A stretch of DNA of 64,000 nt from Mycolicibacterium vinylchloridicum (GCF_013404075.1 NZ_JACBJQ010000004.1:124001-188000), one strand, 5' to 3'. Positions 37,685 to 46,284 are shown, counted from the stretch's first letter. The notes: generated from the sequence alone by a model not told the origin. A program made the numbers and translations.

Positions 37685-39234
37685 GCACCACCACCACAAC
37701 CTCGCTGCCCACCGCGACCGACTTGCGTACCGCAGTACGCGCCGCGTTCGACGCCATCGGCGCGCCGGCCGACCTCGCCGAGCCGAACGGGCCCGGTCTA
37801 CCGGCGAGCACACCGGTGACCGGCGACATCCTGTTCTCCGTCACCGAGACCACACCCGAGCAGACGCAGACGGCAATTGCCCAAGCGGCTCAGGCATTTT
37901 CGTCCTGGCGTACCACCCCCGCCCCGGTGCGCGGACAGCTGGTCGCACGGCTCGGTGAACTGCTGCGTGAGCACAAGGCGGACTTGGCCACCCTGGTCAC
38001 GGTCGAGGCCGGCAAGATCACGTCCGAGGCCCTCGGCGAGGTCCAGGAGATGATCGACATCTGCGACTTCGCGGTCGGGCTGTCGCGCCAGTTGTACGGG
38101 CGCACCATCGCGTCCGAACGCCCCGGGCACCGGCTGATGGAAACCTGGCATCCGCTCGGGGTGATCGGGGTGATCACCGCGTTCAACTTCCCGGTGGCGG
38201 TATGGGCGTGGAACGCCGCCGTGGCGCTGGTGTGCGGGGACACGGTGGTGTGGAAGCCTTCTGAGCTCACGCCATTGACCGCGCTCGCCTGTCAGGCACT
38301 GATCGAACGGGCCGCCGCTGATGTAGGCGCACCGGTCCAGGTGAGCCGGCTGGTCATCGGCGGCCGTGAAGTCGGCGAGGCGTTGGTCGACGATCCGCGA
38401 GTGGCATTGGTATCGGCCACCGGATCGGTGCGGATGGGCCGGCAGGTCGGCCCCCGCGTCGCCGAACGGTTCGGCCGGGCACTGCTGGAACTCGGCGGCA
38501 ACAACGCTGCCGTCGTAACTCCTTCTGCCGATTTGGATTTGGCTGTGCGCGCCATCGTCTTCTCGGCGGCTGGCACTGCAGGCCAGCGCTGCACCACCTT
38601 GCGGCGGCTGATCGTGCACTCCTCGGTGGCCGATATCCTGGTCGACCGGATTGCCGCCGCCTACCGCACGCTGCCGATCGGCGACCCGGCGGCCGACGGT
38701 ACGCTCGTCGGGCCGCTGATCCACGAGACCGCCTACCGGGACATGATCGGCGCCTTGGAGCAGGCCCGCGCCGACGGCGGTGAGGTGATCGGCGGCCAGC
38801 GCCATCACGTCGGCGGCGACGAGGCCACCGAGGCGTTCTACGTCGAGCCCGCGGTGGTGCGGATGCCCGCCCAGACCGACATCGTGCACCACGAAACGTT
38901 CGCACCGATCCTCTACGTACTGACCTACGAGACGCTCGACGAGGCGATAGCACTGAATAATGCTGTGCCGCAGGGCCTCTCGTCGGCAATCTTCACCACC
39001 GACGTTCGGGAGGCCGAGCGTTTCCTGGCCGCCGACGGCTCGGATTGCGGGATCGCCAATGTCAACATCGGCACTTCCGGTGCGGAGATCGGCGGGGCGT
39101 TCGGCGGCGAGAAGCAGACCGGCGGTGGCCGCGAGTCCGGCTCGGACTCGTGGAAGGCCTATATGCGCCGAGCCACCAACACCGTGAACTACTCCTCGGA
39201 GCTACCGCTGGCCCAGGGCGTGCATTTCGGTTAA
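37681..39234 (+). CDS. pcd: Piperideine-6-carboxylate / aminoadipate-semialdehyde dehydrogenase
   Basis: NAD(P)-dependent aldehyde dehydrogenase of 517 residues, corresponding to Rv3293. It oxidises allysine/piperideine-6-carboxylate, made by Lat, to 2-aminoadipate. Catalytic Cys in GTAGQRCTTLRR (about residue 306), Glu in LLELGGNNAAVV, Asn in ITAFNFPVAVWAWN. The C-terminal FGGEKQTGGGRESGSDSWKAYMRRATNTVNY matches AASADH (ALDH7) enzymes. The ATG overlaps the HglS-like gene's stop, so both are co-translated. The 3' end overlaps the convergent SnoaL-like gene by four bases. Confidence 0.92.
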   Translation: MSTTTTTSLPTATDLRTAVRAAFDAIGAPADLAEPNGPGLPASTPVTGDILFSVTETTPEQTQTAIAQAAQAFSSWRTTPAPVRGQLVARLGELLREHKADLATLVTVEAGKITSEALGEVQEMIDICDFAVGLSRQLYGRTIASERPGHRLMETWHPLGVIGVITAFNFPVAVWAWNAAVALVCGDTVVWKPSELTPLTALACQALIERAAADVGAPVQVSRLVIGGREVGEALVDDPRVALVSATGSVRMGRQVGPRVAERFGRALLELGGNNAAVVTPSADLDLAVRAIVFSAAGTAGQRCTTLRRLIVHSSVADILVDRIAAAYRTLPIGDPAADGTLVGPLIHETAYRDMIGALEQARADGGEVIGGQRHHVGGDEATEAFYVEPAVVRMPAQTDIVHHETFAPILYVLTYETLDEAIALNNAVPQGLSSAIFTTDVREAERFLAADGSDCGIANVNIGTSGAEIGGAFGGEKQTGGGRESGSDSWKAYMRRATNTVNYSSELPLAQGVHFG

Positions 39235-39677
39235 CCGCCGAGCAGGCTGAGCAACTCGCTGCGGCCGATCTGGTTGACCAGGGTGGCGGCGTCGAAGTAG
39301 ATGCGCTCGTTGGTGATCCGCTCGCCGGAGAACGAGAACACCGCGATGACGGGCACCCGGAACGCCTTGCCCGTCGGCGGCAGCCCGTAGAACTCGCCGA
39401 GATTGGTTCCCAGCAGGTCGAACTCGACGATCACCGCATCGTCGGTGACGTGGAAGCGGGCGTTCTCGTGGCGCTGGTCGGGAAACGCGGTGCGCGTGGT
39501 GAGGTAATAGGTCATCACCTCGTCGTCGCCGTCGAAGACCTGTTTGGTGGGGACGATCTCGTAGCGGGGATGGCCGTTGAAGGTCGCCAGGGTGCGATCG
39601 AACTCCTTGGTCACCTCGGTGTCCATGTGCACCTTGATGACGTCGAGCCGGCGCTGACGCAATTCGTCGGTGATCAT
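39231..39677 (-). CDS. SnoaL-like / NTF2-fold protein
   Basis: A 148-residue protein of the NTF2-like superfamily, resembling ester cyclases: HPRYEIVPTKQVFDGDDEVMTYYLTTRTAFPD, then VIVEFDLLGTNLGEFYGLPPTGKAFRVPVIAVFSFSGERITNERIYFD, the hallmark strand run. The activity is unknown. The ATG at 39677 has an AAAGGAG ribosome site. It is downstream of the dehalogenase gene on the same strand with a 69 bp gap. Confidence 0.75.
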   Translation of the reverse strand: MITDELRQRRLDVIKVHMDTEVTKEFDRTLATFNGHPRYEIVPTKQVFDGDDEVMTYYLTTRTAFPDQRHENARFHVTDDAVIVEFDLLGTNLGEFYGLPPTGKAFRVPVIAVFSFSGERITNERIYFDAATLVNQIGRSELLSLLGG

Positions 39678-39746
39678 CGGGCTCCTTTGTCGAGATCGAT
39701 GAGCTGCACTGTATCCGTCACCTATGGCGCTCGTGGCTGTGCAGAC

Positions 39747-40421
39747 TCAATTGGCGAGCTGCGAAGCCAATTCGTTCACGTCACGTACGGTGAGGGTCGG
39801 CTGGGGTAAACCCTCGGCGACGAGTGCCGCATGGCCTGGTCGCCTGATGAGCGCGCCCTGCATGCCCGCACTTTGCGCACCGATGGTGTCCCACGCGTGG
39901 GCGGCGACCATCAGGCAGTCCGCTTCGGCAACGTCGAGTTCGGCGGCGACGCCGCGATAGAGCTCGGAAGCGGGCTTGAACACGCCCGCCGCGTCCACGG
40001 TGAATTGGCGCTCGAAGTATCGGTCCAATCCCGCGTTGTGCACAGCTGTGGGCGCGTTCGCGAGATGTGGCGAATTGGTCAGGGTGACGAGCCGGAATCC
40101 GTAGTCGGACAATCGTTGTAGGCCAGTCGTCACATCCGGGTGAGGTGGCATCCAACGCATGGCTTCTCGTAGCTCCTCCTGCTGCCGGTGGCTGATGCGC
40201 ACGCCGTGGATGTCGCCCAGCATGGCCAGCACCGCCGAACCCAGTCGGAAGAAGTCGATGTACCGGGATGCCAGCGTGAGGGTCATGGAATAGAGCACCA
40301 GCTGCGAGAACCATGTGCGCAGGACAGCGGCGTCACCGAAAATCCGCTCGAACTGCGGCGCCAGCGAATCGACGTCGAGCAGGGTCTCGTTGACGTCGAA
40401 CACCAACACCCGCGGGGTCAT
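39747..40421 (-). CDS. HAD-family haloacid dehalogenase type II-like hydrolase
   Basis: A 224-residue HAD enzyme. Motif I FDVNETLLD carries the nucleophile Asp, motif II LTNSPH the Ser, motif III is around Lys in GVFKPASELYRGVAAEL, and motif IV is AAHAWDTIGAQSAGM. These match L-2-haloacid dehalogenases (type II), which hydrolyse 2-haloalkanoates. The ATG at 40421 overlaps the stop of a decayed hydrolase gene upstream by one base (TGATG). Confidence 0.85.
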   Translation of the reverse strand: MTPRVLVFDVNETLLDVDSLAPQFERIFGDAAVLRTWFSQLVLYSMTLTLASRYIDFFRLGSAVLAMLGDIHGVRISHRQQEELREAMRWMPPHPDVTTGLQRLSDYGFRLVTLTNSPHLANAPTAVHNAGLDRYFERQFTVDAAGVFKPASELYRGVAAELDVAEADCLMVAAHAWDTIGAQSAGMQGALIRRPGHAALVAEGLPQPTLTVRDVNELASQLAN

Positions 40422-40780
40422 CACGCGTTCGCCAGGACTGAGCGCGCTGCCGCGGTGATGAGGTTGACGACGATGCCGGGATTGCTGACCAGCGGTGCGT
40501 GGTCGGCGATGTGGAAGTACGTGTGGGCGCCCATCCGTTCGGCCATGAAGCGCTGGCTGACAGGGTTGATCATGCGATCATTCTCGGCGACGAGATACCA
40601 GCTGGGCAGCTCCCGCCATAAGGGCTTGCGTCCGGGGCGAAGGCCGTTGCGAAGGCTTGATCGGGCAGCCAGATGTAGCCGTCGCGATCGGGGGTCAGCT
40701 CGGGTGCGGCGGTGACGGCCCACGTTCCCGCCACGGTGATCACCTCCAGCAGTTGACTGGGCTGTACGTCCCAAAATACG
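40421..40780 (-). pseudogene. Alpha/beta hydrolase remnant (truncated and frameshifted)
   Basis: The C-terminal third of an alpha/beta hydrolase of the type that ends WxxIPSWYLVAxxDxxIPPxxQRFMAxRAGA. One frame, from about 40780, reads PDRDGYIWLPDQAFATAFAPDASP. The match then continues in another frame from about 40620 with WRELPSWYLVAENDRMINPVSQRFMAERMGAHTYFHIADHAPLVSNPGIVVNLI to the stop at 40421. The nucleophile region and the entire N-terminal two thirds are missing. Both a truncation and a frame change are needed to explain this, so it is inactive. The stop still overlaps the dehalogenase start, a leftover of an operon. Confidence 0.75.
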
Positions 40781-40900
40781 CCCGACTGGATGGCGAGTGT
40801 CAATACGCGCCTGCCGTATGAATGCTGACAAACCCCTTGGAGGGCCCGCCGTCGAGCCTTCACCGCAGTAGCGCTGTTGTACATGTGCCAGTATGTCGGC

Positions 40901-41551
40901 ATGCCGGAATCACCCGCACGCCGTCGCCTCTCTCCCGAGGACCGGCGCAGCGAGCTGCTCGCCCTCGGTGCAGAGGTGTTCGGCCAGCGCCCCTACGACG
41001 AGGTCCGCATCGACGAGATCGCCGAGCGCGCCGGGGTGTCGCGGGCGTTGATGTACCACTACTTCCCCGACAAGCGAGCCTTCTTCGCCGCGGTCGTGCG
41101 GGCCGAGAGCGAGCGCCTGTTCGACGCCACCAGCACACCGGCGGCCGAGGGACAGACCCTGTTCGACCGGCTACGCACCGGCGTACTGGCCTATATCCGC
41201 TACGACGAAGAGCACCCGCACGGGGCGTGGGCGGCCTACATCGGGATGGGCCGCACCGATCCCGTGCTGCGCGGCATCGACGATGTCGACAACGAGCGCC
41301 AGATGCAGCGGATCATCGGGGCGATCACCGACGTGGTGCGCGGGGATCTGGACTCCAAGGTCGAGCGCGATCTGCGGGTGATCGTCTACGCCTGGCTCGC
41401 ATTCACCTTCGAACTGTGCCGCCAGCGCGTCCTCGACCCGTCCGTCGACGCCGACCACCTGGCCGATGCGGGCGCCCATGCCCTGCTCGACGCGATCGTG
41501 CGCGTGCCGGGCATCCCGGAGGCTCTGGCGCAGGCCTGCGCGACTCGCTGA
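40901..41551 (+). CDS. TetR-family regulator (Rv3295-like)
   Basis: A 216-residue TetR regulator. The N-terminal DNA-binding domain is RRSELLALGAEVFGQRPYDEVRIDEIAERAGVSRALMYHYFPDKRAFFAAVV. The C-terminal ligand domain is typical (TFELCRQRVLDPSVDADHLADAGAHALLDAI). The position upstream of lhr fits Rv3295, although about 10.7 kb of other genes now separates the two. ATG at 40901 preferred; ATG at 40883 is possible. It is divergent from the dead hydrolase-dehalogenase unit, which it may once have controlled. Confidence 0.88.
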   Translation: MPESPARRRLSPEDRRSELLALGAEVFGQRPYDEVRIDEIAERAGVSRALMYHYFPDKRAFFAAVVRAESERLFDATSTPAAEGQTLFDRLRTGVLAYIRYDEEHPHGAWAAYIGMGRTDPVLRGIDDVDNERQMQRIIGAITDVVRGDLDSKVERDLRVIVYAWLAFTFELCRQRVLDPSVDADHLADAGAHALLDAIVRVPGIPEALAQACATR

Positions 41552-41554
41552 GGA

Positions 41555-42655
41555 TCAGCGCAGCGTGGCAAAGAACGCGCGCACGTCCCCGACGTACAAC
41601 TCAGGTTGCTCGAACGCCCCGAAGTGCCCGCCGCGTGGCATGTCCGTCCAATGGGTGACGTTGTAGCTGTTCTCGCACCAACTGCGCGGCGGTCGCATGA
41701 TCTCCTTCGGGAATCGCGCTATGCCCGTGGGCAATTCGACCTTGCCCTGAGCACCGAAGAATCGGAAGCTCTCCCAGTACAGCCGCGCCGAGGAAGTCGC
41801 GGCATTGGTGACCCAGTAGATCATCACGTTGTCGAGCAGCTCGTCACGAGTGAGCGCGTTCTCGGGATGCCCGTCGCAGTCGGTCCACGCCCAGAACTTC
41901 TCCACGATCCAGGCCAGCTGACCGACCGGAGAGTCGGCCAATCCGTAGCCGAGTGTCTGCGGGCGGGTGGACTGCTGCTTGGAATAGCCAGAATCCCAGG
42001 TCGCGTAATACTCCCCCGCCGCCAGCGCGTCCTTCTCCTCGGGCGTGGGATCTTTCAGGCCGCCGCTGGGAAATGCCACCGGCATGTTGGTGTGGATGCC
42101 GATGCAGTTGCCGACGTTGCGGCCGATCTGCGTGGTCACCGCCGCACCCCAGTCACCACCCTGGGCGCCATAGCGCTGGTAGCCCAGCCGCGCCATCAGC
42201 GTGTCCCATGCCGTCGCGATCTTCTCGATCCCCCAGCCGGTAGACCTCGGCTTGCCGGAGAAGCCGTAGCCCGGCAGCGAGGGGCAGACCACGTGAAAGT
42301 CCTCGGTCAGCGGTTCGATCACCTTGCTGAACTCGACCACCGAGCCCGGCCAGCCGTGGGTGATGATCAGCGGCAGCGCATCGGGATTCGAGGAGCGCTG
42401 ATGAATGAAATGGAGGTCCAGCCCGTCGATCTCGGTGACGAACTGGTCGAACCGGTTGAGCGCGGCTTCGCGCTGGCGCCAGTCGTATTCCTCGGCCCAA
42501 TAGCTGGCCAGCTCGCGGGTGTAGTCCAGCGGAATGCCCTGACTCCAGTCGTCGACGCATTCCCGCTCGGGCCAACGGGTTCGGCCGAGACGCTCGCGTA
42601 GATCGGAGAGAACGTCGTCGGATACCTCGATCCGGAACGGGCGGATATCGCTCAC
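41555..42655 (-). CDS. Epoxide hydrolase (alpha/beta hydrolase, EHN domain)
   Basis: A 366-residue enzyme with an N-terminal EHN domain (RIEVSDDVLSDLRERLGRTRWPE..WSQGIPLDYTRELASYWAEEYDWR) and an alpha/beta hydrolase core. Oxyanion motif HGWPGS, nucleophile Asp in GAQGGDWGAAVT (about residue 170), and catalytic His in RGGHFGAFEQPELY near the C-terminus. Ring-opening Tyr candidates are in the cap. It converts epoxides to vicinal diols; mycobacteria have several, mostly with unknown substrates. GTG at 42655 overlaps the stop of the secreted protein gene (GTGA). Confidence 0.88.
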   Translation of the reverse strand: MSDIRPFRIEVSDDVLSDLRERLGRTRWPERECVDDWSQGIPLDYTRELASYWAEEYDWRQREAALNRFDQFVTEIDGLDLHFIHQRSSNPDALPLIITHGWPGSVVEFSKVIEPLTEDFHVVCPSLPGYGFSGKPRSTGWGIEKIATAWDTLMARLGYQRYGAQGGDWGAAVTTQIGRNVGNCIGIHTNMPVAFPSGGLKDPTPEEKDALAAGEYYATWDSGYSKQQSTRPQTLGYGLADSPVGQLAWIVEKFWAWTDCDGHPENALTRDELLDNVMIYWVTNAATSSARLYWESFRFFGAQGKVELPTGIARFPKEIMRPPRSWCENSYNVTHWTDMPRGGHFGAFEQPELYVGDVRAFFATLR

Positions 42656-42918
42656 CAGAAGCCGAACGCCGGGAATCCGTAGAACGGTTCCTCCCCGGGG
42701 TATTGCTGCGGCGTCGAGTTCAGCTCGACGTTGCCGGGCGTCACGCACTCGGTGGTCTGGCCGCCGGCGATCGAGCTGCCGTCGTAGGTTTCGCAATTGG
42801 GCAGCGGCGCCGGATTGATCGTCGTGGTGTCGGCCGCGGCAGCCGGAGCCGACATCACGGCGGCGGCAACAGCGATCCCCGCGGCGGGCACAAGCAGCAA
42901 CTGGCGTATCCGTGACAT
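42652..42918 (-). CDS. Small secreted protein
   Basis: An 88-residue protein with a Sec signal peptide (IRQLLLVPAAGIAVAAAVMSAPAAAA, cleaved near residue 29). The mature part is about 60 residues, with two cysteines (NCETYDG, ECVTPGN) and a Pro/Tyr/Phe/Gly-rich end (EEPFYGFPAFGFW). The function is unknown. It is translationally coupled to the epoxide hydrolase gene. ATG with an AAAGGA ribosome site. Confidence 0.75.
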   Translation of the reverse strand: MSRIRQLLLVPAAGIAVAAAVMSAPAAAADTTTINPAPLPNCETYDGSSIAGGQTTECVTPGNVELNSTPQQYPGEEPFYGFPAFGFW

Positions 42919-42956
42919 GGCTGTCCTTTGTGTCGGTTTGCGCAATCGTACCCAGC

Positions 42957-42962
42957 TAGACT
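42957..42962 (+). promoter_or_regulatory. Candidate -10 element of hemophore-like gene
   Basis: TAGACT ends seven bases before the ATG at 42969. With no ribosome site present, this points to a leaderless transcript. The same hexamer stands in the same position before gtrA. Confidence 0.4.
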
Positions 42963-42968
42963 GCGCGC

Positions 42969-43328
42969 ATGAAGCCTGCAAGTCGTTTTCTCGGCGCGAT
43001 TGTTCTGAGCACGGGCGCGGTACTTCTCGGCGCAGCGGGGCCGGCCGGCGCCGATCCGATTCCGGGCTGTACGGCCGGCGACGTGACCGCGGTCATGACG
43101 GGCGTCTCGGCGGGGATGACGACCTATCTGTTCACCCATCCCGATGTCAACGACTTCTTGACCAGCCTGCAGGGCCTCTCGAAGTCCGATGCCAAGCAGA
43201 AGACCAAGGACTACCTTGCCGCCAACCCGCAGGTCCGCGACGAGCTCACCGCGATCCGTCAACCCGGCGTCGACCTGCGCAATCGCTGCAACATCCCGCT
43301 GAAGGCCGAAATCGCAAGCGTTATCTGA
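42969..43328 (+). CDS. Hemophore-like secreted protein
   Basis: A 119-residue exported protein. The signal peptide ends AGPAGADP (about residue 29). The mature helical domain contains two cysteines (PGCTAGDVTAVMTGVSAGMTTYLFTHPDVNDFLTSLQGL, RNRCNIPL) and matches the haem-binding hemophore family of mycobacteria (Rv0203-like, in which a Tyr/His/Met cluster binds haem; TTYLFTHPDV fits that site). The role is inferred as haem binding in the periplasm or outside the cell. Confidence 0.75.
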   Translation: MKPASRFLGAIVLSTGAVLLGAAGPAGADPIPGCTAGDVTAVMTGVSAGMTTYLFTHPDVNDFLTSLQGLSKSDAKQKTKDYLAANPQVRDELTAIRQPGVDLRNRCNIPLKAEIASVI

Positions 43329-43351
43329 CGCCCGCGTCTAATGTCGCGCAC

Positions 43352-43567
43352 ATGCGGCTGGTAGTCGATCTCAACAAGTGCCAGGGCTATGCCCAGTGCG
43401 TGCCCTTGGCGCCCGACGTGTTCACGCTGTTGGGCGAGGAAGCCCTCGCCTACGACCCCAACCCCGATGATGCGCAGCGCCAGCGGGTGCTGCGCGCGGC
43501 CGCGTCCTGCCCGGTGCAGGCGATCATCCTGGAGGTCGACCCACCCGAGGACCGGGACGCCCGGTGA
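43352..43567 (+). CDS. Ferredoxin, [3Fe-4S]/[4Fe-4S] P450-type
   Basis: A 71-residue ferredoxin with the actinobacterial P450-partner pattern CxxxxxC...CP: CQGYAQC (Cys9 and Cys15) and SCPVQAI. The middle position of the first motif is Tyr, a variant that makes a three-iron cluster likely and shifts redox potential. It delivers electrons to the cytochrome P450 encoded two genes on. ATG at 43352. Its stop overlaps the reductase GTG. Confidence 0.88.
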   Translation: MRLVVDLNKCQGYAQCVPLAPDVFTLLGEEALAYDPNPDDAQRQRVLRAAASCPVQAIILEVDPPEDRDAR

Positions 43568-44976
43568 CGACCGCACGCACGGGGACGTACTCGCTCGACG
43601 AGGTCGTCACGAAGTTCCGGGCCGAAGGCAGGATCGCCATTGTCGGCGCCTCGCTCGCAGGTCTACGGGCGGCAGAGGCACTGCGGGAGAAGGGTTTCGG
43701 CGGCTCGCTGACCATCATCGGCGATGAACCGCACGAGCCCTACGATCGCCCACCACTGTCCAAGCAGGTACTCAAAGGCTGGGTGCCGGCCGACCACACC
43801 AAGCTGCCGCGCCTGCACCGGGTGGATGCCGACTGGAAACTGGGGGTGGCAGCCGTCGGCCTGGACCGGATCAATCACGTGGTCAAGCTCGCCAACGGCG
43901 AAGAAGTCGGTTACGACCGGCTGCTGATCGCGACGGGAACGCGGGCGCGACCGTGGCCGAACCCGGTTGAGGGTGCCCTGCACGGTGTTTTCACGGTGCG
44001 GACCGTGGAGGACGCGGCGGCCCTGGCCGCCGCATTGAAGGCAAGCCCCAAGCGCGTACTGATCGTCGGCTCGGGCTTTGTCGGGTCCGAAATCGCATCG
44101 GTGTGCCGCGATCTCGGCCTGTCGGTGACGGTGGCCGAGCGCGGCAAGGGGCCACTGATGGGCGCACTGGGCGGCGTGATCAGCGAGATCGCAGCAGGCA
44201 TGATGCGTGATGCCGGCGTGGACCTGCGCACCGGCGTTGCGGTGCAAAGCCTTTCCGGCGACGAAAGCGGCAAGGTCCGCCAAGCTCATCTCTCCGATGG
44301 CACGGCTCTCGACGTCGACGTGGTGGTCGCCTCGCTGGGCTCGATCCGCAACGTGGAGTGGCTCGATGGCGCCGGCCTGGCCGCCGGGCAGTGGGGGTTG
44401 GCCTGTGACGCCGGCTGTCGGGCCTTCGACATCAACGGTGTGGTGACCGACCACATCTTCGTCGCCGGTGACGTCGCACGAGCGCCCCACGTTCTCTACG
44501 ACTACGAGTTCATGTCCCAAGAACACTGGGACAATGCCGTTTTCGGTGCCCAAGTGGCCGCCAACAACATGATTCACCTCGAGGTGGGCAGACGTCCACA
44601 CCTGCCGCTGCCATCGTTCTGGTCTGGGCAATTCGGGGTGAACATCAAGAGCGTGGGCGTGTGCTCCTTCGGCGACGAGATCGTGTTCACCCAAGGATCG
44701 CCCTCGGAACGCCGCTTCGCCGCCGCCTACGGCAAACGCGGCCGAATTGTCGGCGCGGTGACGTTCAACCACGGCAAGTGGCTGCCGTATTACGCCTCCC
44801 TGATCGAGAAGTCGGCGCCTTTTCCCCCGCCCCCTCCCGGCTACGACCGCCCCGCCGACACCGAGGTGATGCCCGCACGTTTCCCGGATCCCCGCGAACC
44901 TGCGGGCAACCCGGACGTCGTGCTCACCGGACACGACCCGACCGACCGTAGCGCCGAGTTCCGGCCGCGGGCATAA
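43564..44976 (+). CDS. Ferredoxin reductase (FAD, NAD(P)H)
   Basis: A 470-residue flavoprotein of the pyridine-nucleotide disulfide oxidoreductase family. FAD motif IAIVGASLAGLRAAEAL (about residue 24), YDRPPLSKQVL, NAD motif VLIVGSGFVGSEIA, second FAD motif HIFVAGDVARAP. A C-terminal reductase domain follows. The N-terminus has an extra 22 residues. It passes electrons from NAD(P)H to the adjacent ferredoxin. GTG start overlapping the ferredoxin stop. Confidence 0.88.
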   Translation: MTTARTGTYSLDEVVTKFRAEGRIAIVGASLAGLRAAEALREKGFGGSLTIIGDEPHEPYDRPPLSKQVLKGWVPADHTKLPRLHRVDADWKLGVAAVGLDRINHVVKLANGEEVGYDRLLIATGTRARPWPNPVEGALHGVFTVRTVEDAAALAAALKASPKRVLIVGSGFVGSEIASVCRDLGLSVTVAERGKGPLMGALGGVISEIAAGMMRDAGVDLRTGVAVQSLSGDESGKVRQAHLSDGTALDVDVVVASLGSIRNVEWLDGAGLAAGQWGLACDAGCRAFDINGVVTDHIFVAGDVARAPHVLYDYEFMSQEHWDNAVFGAQVAANNMIHLEVGRRPHLPLPSFWSGQFGVNIKSVGVCSFGDEIVFTQGSPSERRFAAAYGKRGRIVGAVTFNHGKWLPYYASLIEKSAPFPPPPPGYDRPADTEVMPARFPDPREPAGNPDVVLTGHDPTDRSAEFRPRA

Positions 44977-44989
44977 GGAGACTGCCGTC

Positions 44990-46264
44990 ATGGACGCCGC
45001 GACCGCCTGGGCAGAGGCGATGAAGTACGACAATCGCCCCAACCCGTACCCCTACTTCGAAGAACTGCGCAAGACACCGGTGGCGAAGGTCTCGGAGAAG
45101 ACCTACGTGGTCACCGGCTACCCGGAAGCGGTTGCGCTGTCGCATGATCCGCGGGTCAGCTCCGATATCGGCCGCAGTCCGTCCGGCCTGTTCGGCGAGA
45201 AACACACCCAGCTCGAACCCGCCGAGGCGGCTCAGACACGAGACGCCAGCATGCTGGTCGCCGACCCACCCGAGCACGACCGCATGCGCCGGCAGTTCAT
45301 GCGCCACTTCGGGCCACCACACACCCCCGGCCTGATCCCCAGCATGGAAGGGATGGTCGCCGACTTGGCCAACAGCCTGCTGGACAAGGTCGCTGAAAAG
45401 GCCAGGGTCCGCGGCTCCAACCGAATGGATGTCGTCGACGACTTCTCCTACCCGATCCCGGTGTCGGTGATCTTCCGGGTACTTGGCGTGCCGATGGAGG
45501 ACGAACCGAAATTCCACGGCTGGGTGACCGATTTCATGCAAGGCGCCGACGTCGGGCCGGAGCGCGACACCGACGAAGGTCGAGCCGCCACCGAGAAGGC
45601 AGCCGCCAGCATGGCCGAGTTGAACTCCTACGTCCACGATCTCGTCGATCGTCTGAGCCGGGAACCGGGACCGGGACTGCTGTCGGCGGCGCTGCACGAC
45701 GACGGCCCGGACGGTCCGGTGTCAAAGCCGGTCGCCGAGTCCAACGCTCAGCTTCTGCTCGTCGCCGGCCACGACTCGACGGTCAATACCATCAGCAATT
45801 GTGTGATGACGCTGTTGCGCAACCCGGGCTCCTGGGACCTGGTGCGCAACAACCCGGAGTTGATCCCGCGCACCATCGAGGAGGTGCAACGGCTGCAGGG
45901 GGCGGTGCAATTCTTCCCGAGCCGCTGGGCCACCGCCGATATCGAGATCGGCGGCACCCGGATTCCGGCCGGCTCGGCGGTGTTTTTGGTGTGGGCGGCG
46001 GCCAACCGTGATCCGCGCCGTTTCGACAATCCCGACCGCTTCGATCCGCTGCGGGAGGACAACGAACACCTCGGTTTCGGCAGCGGTATCCACACCTGCT
46101 TCGGCGGTCCGCTGGCGCGGCTGGAAATCAACGTCGCCCTGGAGATCTTCCTGCGCAGGGTGCGTTCCCCGCGATTGGTGGTCGATCCCCCGCCCTACCG
46201 GCACAATCAGGTGTTCCGCGGCCCCCGCCATCTGTGGATCGACTTCGCGTCGATCGAGCCCTAG
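44990..46264 (+). CDS. Cytochrome P450
   Basis: A 424-residue soluble P450. I-helix oxygen-activation motif LLLVAGHDSTVNT, ExxR in TIEEVQRLQG, and the haem-Cys loop HLGFGSGIHTCFGGPLAR (Cys near residue 371). The N-terminal NRPNPYPYFEELRKTPV is typical of actinobacterial class I P450s. Together with the two genes before it, it makes a self-sufficient electron-transfer set. The substrate is unknown; the nearby epoxide hydrolase would act well on P450-made epoxides. Confidence 0.9.
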   Translation: MDAATAWAEAMKYDNRPNPYPYFEELRKTPVAKVSEKTYVVTGYPEAVALSHDPRVSSDIGRSPSGLFGEKHTQLEPAEAAQTRDASMLVADPPEHDRMRRQFMRHFGPPHTPGLIPSMEGMVADLANSLLDKVAEKARVRGSNRMDVVDDFSYPIPVSVIFRVLGVPMEDEPKFHGWVTDFMQGADVGPERDTDEGRAATEKAAASMAELNSYVHDLVDRLSREPGPGLLSAALHDDGPDGPVSKPVAESNAQLLLVAGHDSTVNTISNCVMTLLRNPGSWDLVRNNPELIPRTIEEVQRLQGAVQFFPSRWATADIEIGGTRIPAGSAVFLVWAAANRDPRRFDNPDRFDPLREDNEHLGFGSGIHTCFGGPLARLEINVALEIFLRRVRSPRLVVDPPPYRHNQVFRGPRHLWIDFASIEP

Positions 46265-46284
46265 CAGAGGGCTACGCTTTGCCA

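Noticed and set aside
40881..40901. Possible operator for the TetR gene (ACAT-N8-ATGT and TGCC-N8-GGCA overlapping)
   Set aside because: Half-sites of four bases are too short to separate from chance in this sequence.
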